Positions 18,711-26,841 of a stretch of 64,000 bases of DNA are shown here, piece by piece; position 1 is the stretch's first letter, and each line of letters starts with the position of its first letter. The stretch comes from Candidatus Aminicenantes bacterium UBA6072 (GTDB lineage: Bacteria; Acidobacteriota; Aminicenantia; UBA2199): positions 433,759 to 497,758 of the forward strand of contig DIXU01000001.1 in the NCBI GenBank assembly GCA_002436105.1, given 5' to 3'. A program made the position numbers and the translations under genes. A model generated the notes under the pieces. It was given only the letters and a program-made list of their open reading frames with translations, was not told the DNA's origin and made no database searches.

Positions 18711-19640
18711 TTACCGCGCCTTTCCGGTCGCCGAAAAGTGCTCGTAGCCGGCGCGGGCGATCCGGGCGATCGCGTTTTCCCGGGCCTCCAGCGAAGCGGA
18801 GGAGTCGGCCAGGAAAACGACCATGACGATATGGCTCCCGTCGGGCAGGGTGACGATGCCAACATCGTTGGTGGCCGCCGTCGCACCTTTTTCATCGGTA
18901 AACGACGTGCCGGTCTTGTGGGCCACCGGCGTCCCCGGGGGCAGCAGGCCCTTGATGCGCTTGGGGCCGGTGGCGGTCTCCATCATCAGCCGCAGCAGGA
19001 AATCGCGGCTGGCAACGGCATGGGTCCCGCCCAGGAAGAAGAGGTCGAGCAGCCGCGACATGGCCGCCGGCTCGCACCAGTTGCTGAACTGCGAATCGCG
19101 GACGCGGTGCATCTCCGCCTCGGTGGCGGCGATGGCCATGCCCCTTACGCCGAGGCCGCGGACGTAGGCATCGACCGTTGGCGGTCCGCCCAGCATGCGG
19201 AAAAGGATATCGCAGCCGTTGTTGTCGCTCTCGGACACGGTGACTCGCAGCAGCTCGCTCAAGGCGAGGTCGAAGTCGCCCTTGGGGTTGGCGTCGCGCA
19301 GCGGGCTCCAGGTGCCGGGCAGGAGGTCGGCCGGGGCCACGTGAACGGCCTGGCCCAGGGAGAGCCGGCCCTTGTCCACCCGCTCGAGCACGGCCATGGC
19401 CAGGGGAAACTTGTAGACGCTCTGCATCGGGAAACGGTCGTTGCCGTTGAGCATGAAGGTCTCCCGCGTCTCCAACCCCATCATGGCCACTCCCAGCTTG
19501 CCGTCGATCGACCGCGCGACGGCCTCCACTTCAAGGCGCAGCGTTTCCCGGCCGGGGACATTCCCCGCGCCCTGGGCAGAACCTGCCGCGGCGGCGAGAA
19601 CAAGCACCCCGGCGATCAGCGGCCATGCGAATTTTCTCAT
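18711..19640 (-). CDS. bla: Class A beta-lactamase, PER/CfxA-like subgroup
   Basis: The 309-aa protein has a signal peptide (WPLIAGVLVLAAAAGSAQG). All class A active-site motifs are present: S74-V-Y-K77, SDN at 138-140, E174 in TEAEMH at the omega loop, and H-K-T-G at 241-244. Histidine at the position of Asn170 (EAEMH) is seen in the PER-type branch (A2) of Bacteroidota and environmental bacteria. The enzyme would hydrolyse beta-lactams in the periplasm. No resistance-island hallmarks are seen around it, so it looks like a resident chromosomal gene. The spectrum cannot be inferred. Confidence 0.93.
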   Translation of the reverse strand: MRKFAWPLIAGVLVLAAAAGSAQGAGNVPGRETLRLEVEAVARSIDGKLGVAMMGLETRETFMLNGNDRFPMQSVYKFPLAMAVLERVDKGRLSLGQAVHVAPADLLPGTWSPLRDANPKGDFDLALSELLRVTVSESDNNGCDILFRMLGGPPTVDAYVRGLGVRGMAIAATEAEMHRVRDSQFSNWCEPAAMSRLLDLFFLGGTHAVASRDFLLRLMMETATGPKRIKGLLPPGTPVAHKTGTSFTDEKGATAATNDVGIVTLPDGSHIVMVVFLADSSASLEARENAIARIARAGYEHFSATGKAR

Positions 19641-19675
19641 CCTGTTTCCTCCTCGGGAAAGAGCGGAAGTTCTTT

Positions 19676-20329
19676 TTACTTGCTTCTGCTTCCCTCATTC
19701 CTCCCTGTCTTCTGCTCCCAGCCGTCAATGTGCAGCCGCGCGTCCAGGTCCTCCGTTTCGTTCTCGCCGGGATCTTCCTCGGCATAGCCGAGAGGAATGA
19801 CCGCGGCGATCTCGTAGCCCGCGGGTACGCCCAGCATCTCCTTCAGCCCCCTGGATTCGTAGGGAGTATAGGTGCAGCCGTAGAGCCCCTCGGCGGCCAG
19901 GGCCAGCATGATGTTCTCAATGCACATCCAGGCCGATGCCAGGGGGTTCAGCTCGAACAGGGTGCGGCATGCGTCCTGGGGCTTCATGCGGTAGCACACC
20001 AGCAGCAGCTCGGGCGCCTCCAGCATCATGCTCAGCTGCCGGGGCAGCGAGCGGCGGTAGACCTTTTTAAGTTCCGGCTCCTCGAAGCGGGCGACGAAGC
20101 GCTCGATCTCGGCGGGGTCCTTCATATCCCTGGCTTTCAGTCCGTCGAAGACCGCCTTGTCCCGCTTTTCCAGGTCGCGGAGCAGGATGAACTGCCAGCT
20201 CTTCAAGTGGGCGTTGCACGGCGCCCGCAGCCCCGCTGCCAGCGCCCGCCGCAGGGCTTCCTCGGGCACCGCCCTGTCCGCGAATTCCCTGACCGTCCGC
20301 CGTTTCCTCACCGCTTCATAGAATTCCAT
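19676..20329 (-). CDS. Nitroreductase family protein
   Basis: The 217-aa cytoplasmic protein starts MEFYEAVRKRRTVREFADRAV, the N-terminal FMN-binding motif of the nitroreductase family, and has AWMCIENIMLALAAEGLYGC and GVPAGYEIAAVIPLGYAEE in the C-terminal half. These are FMN-dependent NAD(P)H oxidoreductases of wide substrate range. It lies 35 nt downstream of the beta-lactamase in map order but is transcribed in the same direction before it, so the two may share a transcript. Confidence 0.88.
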   Translation of the reverse strand: MEFYEAVRKRRTVREFADRAVPEEALRRALAAGLRAPCNAHLKSWQFILLRDLEKRDKAVFDGLKARDMKDPAEIERFVARFEEPELKKVYRRSLPRQLSMMLEAPELLLVCYRMKPQDACRTLFELNPLASAWMCIENIMLALAAEGLYGCTYTPYESRGLKEMLGVPAGYEIAAVIPLGYAEEDPGENETEDLDARLHIDGWEQKTGRNEGSRSK

Positions 20330-20377
20330 GCCGGGCTCCTCCGATTTTATTTCAGCGCTGCTTCGAGAAGGTGCAGC

Positions 20378-21376
20378 CTATTCCGAATTATACGCTTTTT
20401 TCCCAGCCCCGAATAAACTCCGGACATTGGCGGACATGATCTGATGGATCGCGGCCGCATCATAACCGCGCCCGGCCAGCTCGCGGGCGATCTTCGCGAA
20501 GGCGTCGGGTTCGTTCAGCGGCGCGGCCACGTATTTTCCATCGGCCTGGTAGTCCGAGCCGATGCCGACATGGTCGACGCCGAGCCATTCAACGAAATGA
20601 TCGATATGATCCGCCAATTGGGCGATGCCGTCGCTTCTCCCTCCGTTTTTGGCGAAAACGCCGTTGCGGTTGAAGGAGACCAGGACCGAGCCCCGGTTGT
20701 TCTTCAGGGCCGCCAGGACCTCATCCGGAATATTGTAATCGAGATCGGCCACGCTCCGCGCATTGGTGTGCGAAACGAGGACCGGCGACTTGGCGGCCGC
20801 GATGACCGCGAGCTTCTGGGCCGAGTCCAGGTGTGAAACGTCGATCCGCAATCCCGATTCGTCCATCAGGGCGATCACCTTTTTCCCGAACGGGGTCAGC
20901 GCTCCCCCGGCAAAGAACGGGTCGCGGTCGTTGTCGACGAGGGTGACGGCCCTGATGCCCAGGTCCCTGTACGCGTTCACCAGGCCGGCGTCGCCGTTGA
21001 AGGCGCCGTGAAAATATTCCACGCTCAGGAACACATCCAATTCTCCCGGCGGCCCCGGCGTTCCACCGTCGCCCGGGAGCAGGCGGAAAGTCCTTTCCCT
21101 GTTCGCGAGCTCGCGCAGCGCGGCGATCTCCCCGCTGATTCGCGCCTGCAGGTCAGCGGTCCTGGAACTGTCCAGCGGCAGGGAAAGGCAGATGGTCTTG
21201 ACGCCCTGGCGCTGGAAATAAGCGAAACGCGTGGCGAGGATGCCGTCCTTTTTTGCAAAGCCGGCATGAACGTGGCCGTCGGCAAAGCCCACTCCCGCTT
21301 CGGGTTTGTCTTTCTGCCCGAAGCCCGGACAGAAGATGATCGCAAGGTAAAAAATGCCGAGGAAGATCAATCGCAT
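20378..21376 (-). CDS. Exported M19 (renal dipeptidase-like) protein, divergent metal site
   Basis: The 332-aa protein has a signal peptide (MRLIFLGIFYLAIIFCPGFG) and an M19 metallopeptidase fold. Metal ligands are recognised in LRIDVSHLD, PVLVSHTNARS and VGIGSDYQADG. The first zinc motif, usually DxHxD, reads DGHVH, so one ligand is changed. The bridging glutamate is probably that in SVEYFHG. It may still be a peptidase or a related amidohydrolase. The ATG at 21376 is preceded by GGGAGGCATCAAG. An upstream in-frame start was rejected. Confidence 0.75.
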   Translation of the reverse strand: MRLIFLGIFYLAIIFCPGFGQKDKPEAGVGFADGHVHAGFAKKDGILATRFAYFQRQGVKTICLSLPLDSSRTADLQARISGEIAALRELANRERTFRLLPGDGGTPGPPGELDVFLSVEYFHGAFNGDAGLVNAYRDLGIRAVTLVDNDRDPFFAGGALTPFGKKVIALMDESGLRIDVSHLDSAQKLAVIAAAKSPVLVSHTNARSVADLDYNIPDEVLAALKNNRGSVLVSFNRNGVFAKNGGRSDGIAQLADHIDHFVEWLGVDHVGIGSDYQADGKYVAAPLNEPDAFAKIARELAGRGYDAAAIHQIMSANVRSLFGAGKKAYNSE

Positions 21377-21568
21377 CTTGATGCCTCCCTTTGGATTAAG
21401 AAATACAGGTCTTGCATGATTACTTTTTCTCATGGCAGGAATACGATAATGCTTACACCAAATGCCCCCTGATTCCGAATCATGCCCCGGAGTTCCATTC
21501 TAGTTCTTATCTTGTTGCCGTCCGTCCCTAATCCTTTCCTTGAATAATCGGATCAACAGTCCATCCCT

Positions 21569-22489
21569 TTAGTCCCTGATCTTTTCCCGTAGTTCATCAA
21601 GGATCCCGGCATCGACCCAGTAGATATCCCCGTTGCCGTTCACGCGACGGTGGAAGAACAGGAATCTTCCGTCGGGCGAGACGCTGGCGGCGAATTCGGT
21701 CTTCGTGGCGTTGATCGCTTGCCCCATGTTCAGCGCGCGAGTCCAATTCCCGTCCGCCTTGCGGAAACTGATGAAGAGTTCCGGCTGGCCCATGCCCGTC
21801 ACCTGGGCGTCCATGATCAGGTAGCTTTCATCGGGGGCGACGAAGGGGTGGGCGGGCCGGATGGCATTGATCTCCTCGGGCAGGCGTTCCATTTCCCCAT
21901 ACTCGCCCGCCTGGCAGGCGGCACGGAACATGCCCCTCTTCCCGGCGAATATCCCTGAAAAATAGATCGTCCCGCTCTTCGCCTCCGAGACCATCATGCA
22001 ATACTTGCGGTTGGCGGGGGCCCGCAGGCGCTGCGGATCGCCCCAGCCCGTTTCCCCTTTCTCCGTCACCCAGAGATCTCCGTCCAGCGCCGCATCCGCA
22101 GGTTCGGGGCGCTCGGAATAGAAATAGAGCCGGCGGCCGTCAGGCGAGACGACGGGGAGAAATTCGAAGATGTCGCGGGAGAAGGAGGCGGGCCCCGGGC
22201 GGCTCCACCCATTATCGCTCATTTGCGTCCGCAAGATCCGGTTGTCCGCGCCCTCGTACGTGGCGCGCCGGGTGAAGAAGCACTCCCTGCCATCCCGGGA
22301 AAACGCAATCCCGAACTCGAACTGTCCGGTCGAAACGATCCCCGGGGCGAACACCTCCGGGACCATTCCCGGCGCCTTCAGCCCGAAATAGGGCGCAGGC
22401 GGAGCGACGGGCTCTTCCTCCGCGCCGACAAACCAGAAGACGGACGCCATCGCCACGGCCAGCAGAACGATGCGGAATCCTCTTTTCAT
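21569..22489 (-). CDS. Exported PD40 (WD40-like beta-propeller) protein, paralog 1
   Basis: The 306-aa protein has a signal peptide (IVLLAVAMASVFWFVGA) and repeated PD40 motifs: IAFSRDGRECFFTRR, PVVSPDGRRLYFYSER, FVAPDESYLIMDAQ and ASVSPDGRFLFFHRR. These are blades of a TolB-like beta-propeller, abundant as secreted proteins in Aminicenantota-type genomes. It is a clear paralog of the gene at 26842-27756 (both share APGIVST and DIYWVDAG/DIYWIDAG). The mature protein probably binds ligands or partners in the periplasm. No enzyme domain is present. Confidence 0.82.
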   Translation of the reverse strand: MKRGFRIVLLAVAMASVFWFVGAEEEPVAPPAPYFGLKAPGMVPEVFAPGIVSTGQFEFGIAFSRDGRECFFTRRATYEGADNRILRTQMSDNGWSRPGPASFSRDIFEFLPVVSPDGRRLYFYSERPEPADAALDGDLWVTEKGETGWGDPQRLRAPANRKYCMMVSEAKSGTIYFSGIFAGKRGMFRAACQAGEYGEMERLPEEINAIRPAHPFVAPDESYLIMDAQVTGMGQPELFISFRKADGNWTRALNMGQAINATKTEFAASVSPDGRFLFFHRRVNGNGDIYWVDAGILDELREKIRD

Positions 22490-22571
22490 GTTCACCTTAT
22501 CCTTGATCTGGTTCTCATTACTACGAACAGAACCGGGAAACGTTCCGTCCCCATTAGTCCCCCGAAAATGA

Positions 22572-23270
22572 TCACTTTCCACCCAGCTTCATCAACAGCT
22601 TTCTGAACTTGATGAGTGGAACCATGATTTTTGGCGCGGTGAAGCATGCGGGCTTCCTGCGGATGCAATACTCCAGATGGTCAACCGCCTTCTCAACGCC
22701 CATCATGAACGGCTTCACATCGCCCTTTGCCATCTTGGTGTCGACGAACCCAAATCGCACGTTGGTCACATGCACGCCCCTTGGTTTCAAGGCCAATGCC
22801 AGCCCTCCAAGGTAGTTTGAAAAACCCGCTTTGGATGCGTGATACGATGGGGCTTCGGAGGAAAGCAACTCGTCGGCCAAGCTGGACACCCCGATGAAGT
22901 GGCCTTTTCCGTTCCTCGCCATATGCGGGATCACTGCCGCCGCCGTTTTTACCATGCCGGTCAGGTTGACATCAATGATCCGCGCTTCGCCGCTCATATC
23001 CATGGGATCCAGCAACTCGCCGATCCCCGCGAAATAGACGCACAGATCCAGCGGCCCGACCGTCATCAGCTCATTCAGCAATTCGCCGTATCGGCCATGG
23101 CTGACGTCGGCAACCTTGTGGCAATAAGCCGCGTCCCGGATCGGCGACTCGCTCCTTGAAACCCCGATAACATCCCAGCCCGCCGCCAGCAGTCTCCTGG
23201 TTGTCGCCAGGCCCATGCCGTCGGAATTCCCCACCAGCATGGCCCGACGACGAAGCGCTTGCTTTTTCAT
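22572..23270 (-). CDS. Short-chain dehydrogenase/reductase
   Basis: The 232-aa protein has a Rossmann cofactor loop, here MLVGNSDGMGLATTRRLLAAG (a variant of TGxxxGxG starting with N-S-D). It also has VYFAGIGELL in place of NNAG, and the catalytic Ser-Tyr-Lys in SSLADELLSSEAPSYHASKAG. A C-terminal basic tail follows. It is probably an NAD(P)H-dependent oxidoreductase of unknown substrate. It is transcribed on the same strand as its neighbours but with large gaps. Confidence 0.88.
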   Translation of the reverse strand: MKKQALRRRAMLVGNSDGMGLATTRRLLAAGWDVIGVSRSESPIRDAAYCHKVADVSHGRYGELLNELMTVGPLDLCVYFAGIGELLDPMDMSGEARIIDVNLTGMVKTAAAVIPHMARNGKGHFIGVSSLADELLSSEAPSYHASKAGFSNYLGGLALALKPRGVHVTNVRFGFVDTKMAKGDVKPFMMGVEKAVDHLEYCIRRKPACFTAPKIMVPLIKFRKLLMKLGGK

Positions 23271-23359
23271 GATTGCATTACCCCGGGGGGGCAGGGACGC
23301 CCATTGCCCCCCTTAGTCCTGTGTTCACATGTCTATTGTTGAGACGCGACCCCAGAAGC

Positions 23360-23400
23360 ATTTCCCCTCTTCACGAAGAAAACTGTCATTTCAAGACCTG
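23360..23400. repeat. RAYT-type miniature element, half copy C
   Basis: This is the right half of the miniature element, ATTTCCCCTCTTCACGAAGA and on to ATTTCAAGACCTG. It differs from the corresponding part of copy B (15431-15506) at about one position in 41. The left half is missing or unrecognisable. It lies in the 167-bp gap before the VOC gene's 3' end. Confidence 0.7.
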
Positions 23401-23437
23401 AGCGTTCCCAACTTCTCATCGGGCCAGGGATTCCGCT

Positions 23438-23968
23438 TTATTTCATTTTTTGGATGAACTGGATGATGTTGCCCGAGTTGTCCGCGACCATGAACCACCT
23501 TTCTCCGAACTCCTTGTTGTCGGTCACGTCACGCACGAACGTTGCGCCCTTGTCCTTCATTTCAGCGGCCGCCGTCTCGATGTCATCCACCCGGAATGCC
23601 AGCTTGCCGAGGCCCTGGACCTTGGCGCGGTCATCGACGACGGGAAACTGCTTCCGGATCGCATCGTAGGGAACGGACTGCTTGAACTCAATCAGTTCGA
23701 GCTGGAAGCCATCCAGGTCGACAAAAGCCATGCGCAGCTTGTGTTCCGGCAGTTCCATTTTTCGCACCAGCGCGAATCCCATCTTCTCCCGGTACCATTT
23801 CAAAGTCTCGTCCAGGTCGGCCACGGAGACCGAGACCAGGTACGGCCTGGCGGCGAAAGCAGTTTCGCCCTCACCGCTCTTGCTCCCGGCCTCCGCTTCA
23901 CGCGCGCACAGCGACAAAACCGAGAACGCGATGGATAAAACTAGCAGAATCATTTTTTTCCGGCTCAT
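23438..23968 (-). CDS. Exported VOC-superfamily (glyoxalase-like) protein
   Basis: The 176-aa protein has a signal peptide (MILLVLSIAFSVLSLCARE) and then one VOC domain with YLVSVSVADLDETLKWYREKMGF and KLAFRVDDIETAAAEMKDKG, ending FMVADNSGNIIQFIQK. The fold hosts lyases, dioxygenases and resistance proteins. Metal ligands are not obvious enough to assign a reaction. It lies 2 nt after the cupin gene, so the two are co-transcribed. Confidence 0.82.
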   Translation of the reverse strand: MSRKKMILLVLSIAFSVLSLCAREAEAGSKSGEGETAFAARPYLVSVSVADLDETLKWYREKMGFALVRKMELPEHKLRMAFVDLDGFQLELIEFKQSVPYDAIRKQFPVVDDRAKVQGLGKLAFRVDDIETAAAEMKDKGATFVRDVTDNKEFGERWFMVADNSGNIIQFIQKMK

Positions 23969-23970
23969 GA

Positions 23971-24324
23971 TCACACCCTCCCTGCAAAAACGATTCTTTT
24001 CCCGCCAAAGGCGTGGATCGATCTGGTCCCGGCCTTGCATTTCCCCCATTGCTCCGTACCCTTGGGGATGAACAGCTCATCCCCAGGCCCCAAACGTATC
24101 TCCTTGCCGTCCAGGTAAGCGATGTATTCGCCGCTGACACAGACCATGTATTCGTCGAAATCGTGAGCGTGCTTTTTGGATTCCCGGTCGGAGCGGCACT
24201 CCCAGAACGCCATCTGCGAGCCGTCCCGGCCTTCAAAATAATACCCTTCGATGTCGGCGGTGTTCTGCTGGGAGGGACCGATCCGGTTCAGTTCGTTCTT
24301 CATGAACCCGGGAAATTGCTCCAT
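23971..24324 (-). CDS. Small cupin-domain protein
   Basis: The 117-aa protein has a single cupin fold with SKKHAHDFDEYMVCVSG (metal-binding HxHxxxxE-like motif) and LGPGDELFIPKGTEQWGKCKAG. ATG 24324 follows AAGGAGCATGCGC with good spacing, and an ATG two codons upstream is too close to that site. The gene lies between a small membrane protein gene (29 nt upstream) and the VOC gene (2 nt downstream), suggesting a three-gene operon. Confidence 0.8.
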   Translation of the reverse strand: MEQFPGFMKNELNRIGPSQQNTADIEGYYFEGRDGSQMAFWECRSDRESKKHAHDFDEYMVCVSGEYIAYLDGKEIRLGPGDELFIPKGTEQWGKCKAGTRSIHAFGGKRIVFAGRV

Positions 24325-24353
24325 GCGCATGCTCCTTTTTTTCAAATTCATTC

Positions 24354-24758
24354 TCATTGCTTCTTTTTTTTCTTCAGGACACGAAGCGAGGCCCAGGTCA
24401 TCCCGGCCACGACCAGGCTGTAGAGCAGCACCCCGGACCACCCCACGGCCTTGCTGGCAGCGGCCTGGATCCACGTCGGATCGGGCAGGGTGACGGGAGC
24501 ATGCTCTGCGATCATCTTTTTGGCCAAAGCGTTGTAATACTGGAAGATACCCTGCCGGCTCCAGATGAAAAGAATGGCGCATAAGGCGCCAATACCCACC
24601 CCCCAGGAGAGCAGCTTAGTCCGGCGCTCCGCCAACTTGGCCGCATTCAGGATGACGAACGCATTCATGCTCCCCATGAGTGTTACTGCCCATATTTGTT
24701 CAGTGTAGGCCTGCGCCATGCGCTCCTTGAAAAATGACAGCAGATCAGCAAATTCCAT
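24354..24758 (-). CDS. Small multi-spanning membrane protein, unknown
   Basis: The 134-aa protein has about three hydrophobic helices (residues 21-40, 50-66 and 108-126) and a lysine-rich C-terminus (LRVLKKKKKQ). ATG 24758 follows GGAGGTAAGGA. It is the first gene of a probable operon with the cupin and VOC genes. No family was recognised. Confidence 0.65.
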   Translation of the reverse strand: MEFADLLSFFKERMAQAYTEQIWAVTLMGSMNAFVILNAAKLAERRTKLLSWGVGIGALCAILFIWSRQGIFQYYNALAKKMIAEHAPVTLPDPTWIQAAASKAVGWSGVLLYSLVVAGMTWASLRVLKKKKKQ

Positions 24759-24850
24759 TCCTTACCTCCAATCACTTTTTGTACAAATCCTGTCAGCGAT
24801 CAGACAGATTAACATTTTCAAAGTCCATCCCAGATTCCTCCATTCGACTC

Positions 24851-24957
24851 GGGGTCAGGTCTCCATTTTAGACATTCACAAATCAACTATCATCAACATC
24901 AATATCGAGACTTGACCCCACTTCTTTCTTAAAAGTCATATTGCAAGACCTGACCCC
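24851..24957. repeat. 107-bp miniature inverted element with GGGGTCAGGTCT ends, copy 1
   Basis: The outer ends are GGGGTCAGGTCT (24851-24862) and AGACCTGACCCC (24946-24957), perfectly inverted over 12 bp and identical to the ends of the transposase unit at 30367-31295. It has no coding capacity. It is probably mobilised in trans by that transposase. Confidence 0.75.
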
Positions 24958-24971
24958 AAGTGTGCGTCATT

Positions 24972-25328
24972 TTAAAGCCTGCCTCCAATGCCTTTTATTG
25001 AATCGACTGCGAATGCCAGCCCGATCCCCGCCGCGTTGGCCAGGAGGTCGAGCGGATCGTATACGTTGCCCATGACCCCGAAGCCGTCGGTGATCTCGAA
25101 CAGCTCCACAACCAGCAGCGCGGCCGCGGCAATGATCCATCTCCCCCATCCATGGCGTGACGCGGCAATGCCGACGAGGAAATAGACGGCGAACGATGCG
25201 GCGAAATTGCCGCAATAGTTATGACAAACCGGGGCCAGCGGACCATGGTAGTACGGCTTCATCACCAGGACGGCAACGCCCGCCAGCACGAACAGGACAT
25301 AGCGCCTGGTTTGCCTTGTTGTCATCAT
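24972..25328 (-). CDS. VanZ-like small membrane protein, copy 1
   Basis: The 118-aa protein has about four transmembrane helices. Its end, VYDPLDLLANAAGIGLAFAVD, matches the C-terminal signature of VanZ-like proteins, and LVVELFEITDGFG precedes it. The start (two ATG codons at 25328/25325) follows GAAGGATCA. Three further copies lie at 29063, 31346 and 31819, differing by only a few residues. It is probably a passenger gene of a repeated mobile module. VanZ relatives affect teicoplanin susceptibility in other bacteria, but nothing here shows that role. Confidence 0.75.
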   Translation of the reverse strand: MMTTRQTRRYVLFVLAGVAVLVMKPYYHGPLAPVCHNYCGNFAASFAVYFLVGIAASRHGWGRWIIAAAALLVVELFEITDGFGVMGNVYDPLDLLANAAGIGLAFAVDSIKGIGGRL

Positions 25329-25444
25329 TGATCCTTCAACCACCTAAGTGAGCAATGGTTCCGCCCATTTTACAAATCAAATAAACGGATTTTTGGTCCG
25401 TTCCCAATAGTTCTCAACGCGATTGTATTTCCAAAGTCACAAAG

Positions 25445-25585
25445 TCAAGCACCGTCCCCAATGGCCCCCCCGGCGGGCGCCTCTTGGCTGGTGACGCCCA
25501 GGCTCCTGAACAAATAGCGCAGCTGATCCTCGATCTTCTCCAGCCGCGCCTTGATCCCGGCGATTTCCTTGTTGAAATCGGACAT
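25445..25585 (-). pseudogene. Truncated coiled-coil gene, paralog of the gene at 15026-15283
   Basis: The 46-residue frame starts MSDFNKEIAGIKARLEKIED and continues LRYLFRSLGVTS, matching the N-terminal coiled coil of the 85-aa protein at 15026-15283. After about 40 residues it runs into the VanZ-module trailer, which contributes the last codons (AIGDGA) and the TGA at 25445-25447. The L7/L12-like C-terminal segment is lost. ATG 25585 has a plausible GGAGAAGG site, so a short peptide may still be made. Confidence 0.65.
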
Positions 25586-25610
25586 GCAACCTTCTCCGCT
25601 CACAGGATGT

Positions 25611-26603
25611 TCACCGCCCGGACGCGTTATCTTCTACTTTTATCACCACTTTCCCCCTGGCGTGACCGGCAAGAAGATAGCGCAGGGCCTCGGGAACTTC
25701 GGCCAGCGGGCAAACCCTGTCAATGACCGGGACGACCTTGCCGGCCTCCATGAGCTCTTTCATGAAGATCAGGTCCTTCCGGTTGGCGTGCGCGGTGATG
25801 CCGCCCAATTTCTTGCCGCCGGTCATGGAGTACCACGGCGCCAGGAGCATGGCCTGGAAAATTTGCTTCATCGAGCCCCCGGTCATGACATAATTCCCCC
25901 CGGGAGCCAGCGCCCGCTTGTAATCCGCGAGCGGATGGAAGCCGTTGGCGGCCAGGATCAGGTCGTATTGCTTCCCGCTGGTGGTGAAATCCTCCTTGCT
26001 GTAGTCAATGACGTGATCGGCGCCCAGCGAGCGCGCCATTTCCATGTTGCCGGCGCTGCAAACCGCGGTGACCTCGGCCTCGAAGTATTTGGCGATCTGC
26101 ACCGCGAACGTGCCCACGCCGCCGGAGGCGCCGTTGATCAGCACCCTCTGGCCTTTGCGGATATGGCCCTTGGCGCGCAGCCCCTGCAGGGCGGTGAGCG
26201 ACGCCATGGGCGCGGCCGCCGCCTGCGCGAAGGTCATATTCGCGGGCTTGGGCGCCAGCGCTTCTTCGGGAGCGCAGACGTATTCGGCGCAGGCGCCGCA
26301 GCCCCAGCGGGCCAGGTCGCCGTACACCTCGTCGCCCGGCTTGAAGCGCGCCGCGTTTTCGCCGATCGCCTCCACCCGCCCGGCCATGTCGGTTCCCAAG
26401 ATCCTGTTTTTCGGCTTCAGCAGACCGCCGCCCATGAAGCGGACCATGGGCGGGTCGGGCAGCAGCATGTGCCAGTCAAAGGCATTCAGGGACGCCGCCC
26501 GGATTTTGATCAACACCTCATTCGCCCTGGGAACGGGCTTGGGCACATCCGCGAGCTTGAGCACGTCCGGCGGCCCGTATCTTTCGCATACAACGGCTAT
26601 CAT
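25611..26603 (-). CDS. Zinc-less medium-chain dehydrogenase/quinone oxidoreductase family protein
   Basis: The 330-aa protein has the MDR layout: an N-terminal GroES-like part (VLIKIRAASLNAFDWHM, ILGTDMAGRVEAIGENAARFKPGDEVYG) and a Rossmann domain with VLINGASGGVGTFAVQIAKYF. The second half has AANGFHPLADYKRALAPGG. This matches the NAD(P)H:quinone oxidoreductase/RTN4IP1-like group, which lacks the structural zinc cysteines. ATG 26603 is preferred over 26612 because AAGGATG then has normal spacing. Quinones or enones are likely substrates. Confidence 0.88.
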   Translation of the reverse strand: MIAVVCERYGPPDVLKLADVPKPVPRANEVLIKIRAASLNAFDWHMLLPDPPMVRFMGGGLLKPKNRILGTDMAGRVEAIGENAARFKPGDEVYGDLARWGCGACAEYVCAPEEALAPKPANMTFAQAAAAPMASLTALQGLRAKGHIRKGQRVLINGASGGVGTFAVQIAKYFEAEVTAVCSAGNMEMARSLGADHVIDYSKEDFTTSGKQYDLILAANGFHPLADYKRALAPGGNYVMTGGSMKQIFQAMLLAPWYSMTGGKKLGGITAHANRKDLIFMKELMEAGKVVPVIDRVCPLAEVPEALRYLLAGHARGKVVIKVEDNASGR

Positions 26604-26841
26604 CGGCAGCATCCTTGATTCATTTGCCTCGCAAAATCACTCTTTCCTGTTGGGAAAATCCAGGCCAATAATATCATGAATCCGCCTTCAAGCGTGAGGA
26701 ACGGCCTGGGCGCCGCCGTCTTGCGCTTGACTTTCTTTGCGGCCCGCCTCCGCTTTAAAAAAGGATGCACATGAGCTGGCGCCGGGCATTTTGCGCCAAC
26801 GCTCCCGGAAGACGACTTTATCCCGACCGTTGGCAAGGTCA

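Larger units (their letters stand above)
24846..25467. mobile_element. VanZ module, copy 1
   Basis: This module of about 620 bp is repeated almost base for base at 28936-29558, and partly at 31318-31842 and 31885-32168. It begins with a 107-bp miniature element (24851-24957), contains a small VanZ-like gene on the minus strand, and ends in a trailer with GTCAAGCACCGTCCCCAATGG. Its right end supplies the stop codon of the gene fragment at 25445-25585. Confidence 0.8.
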
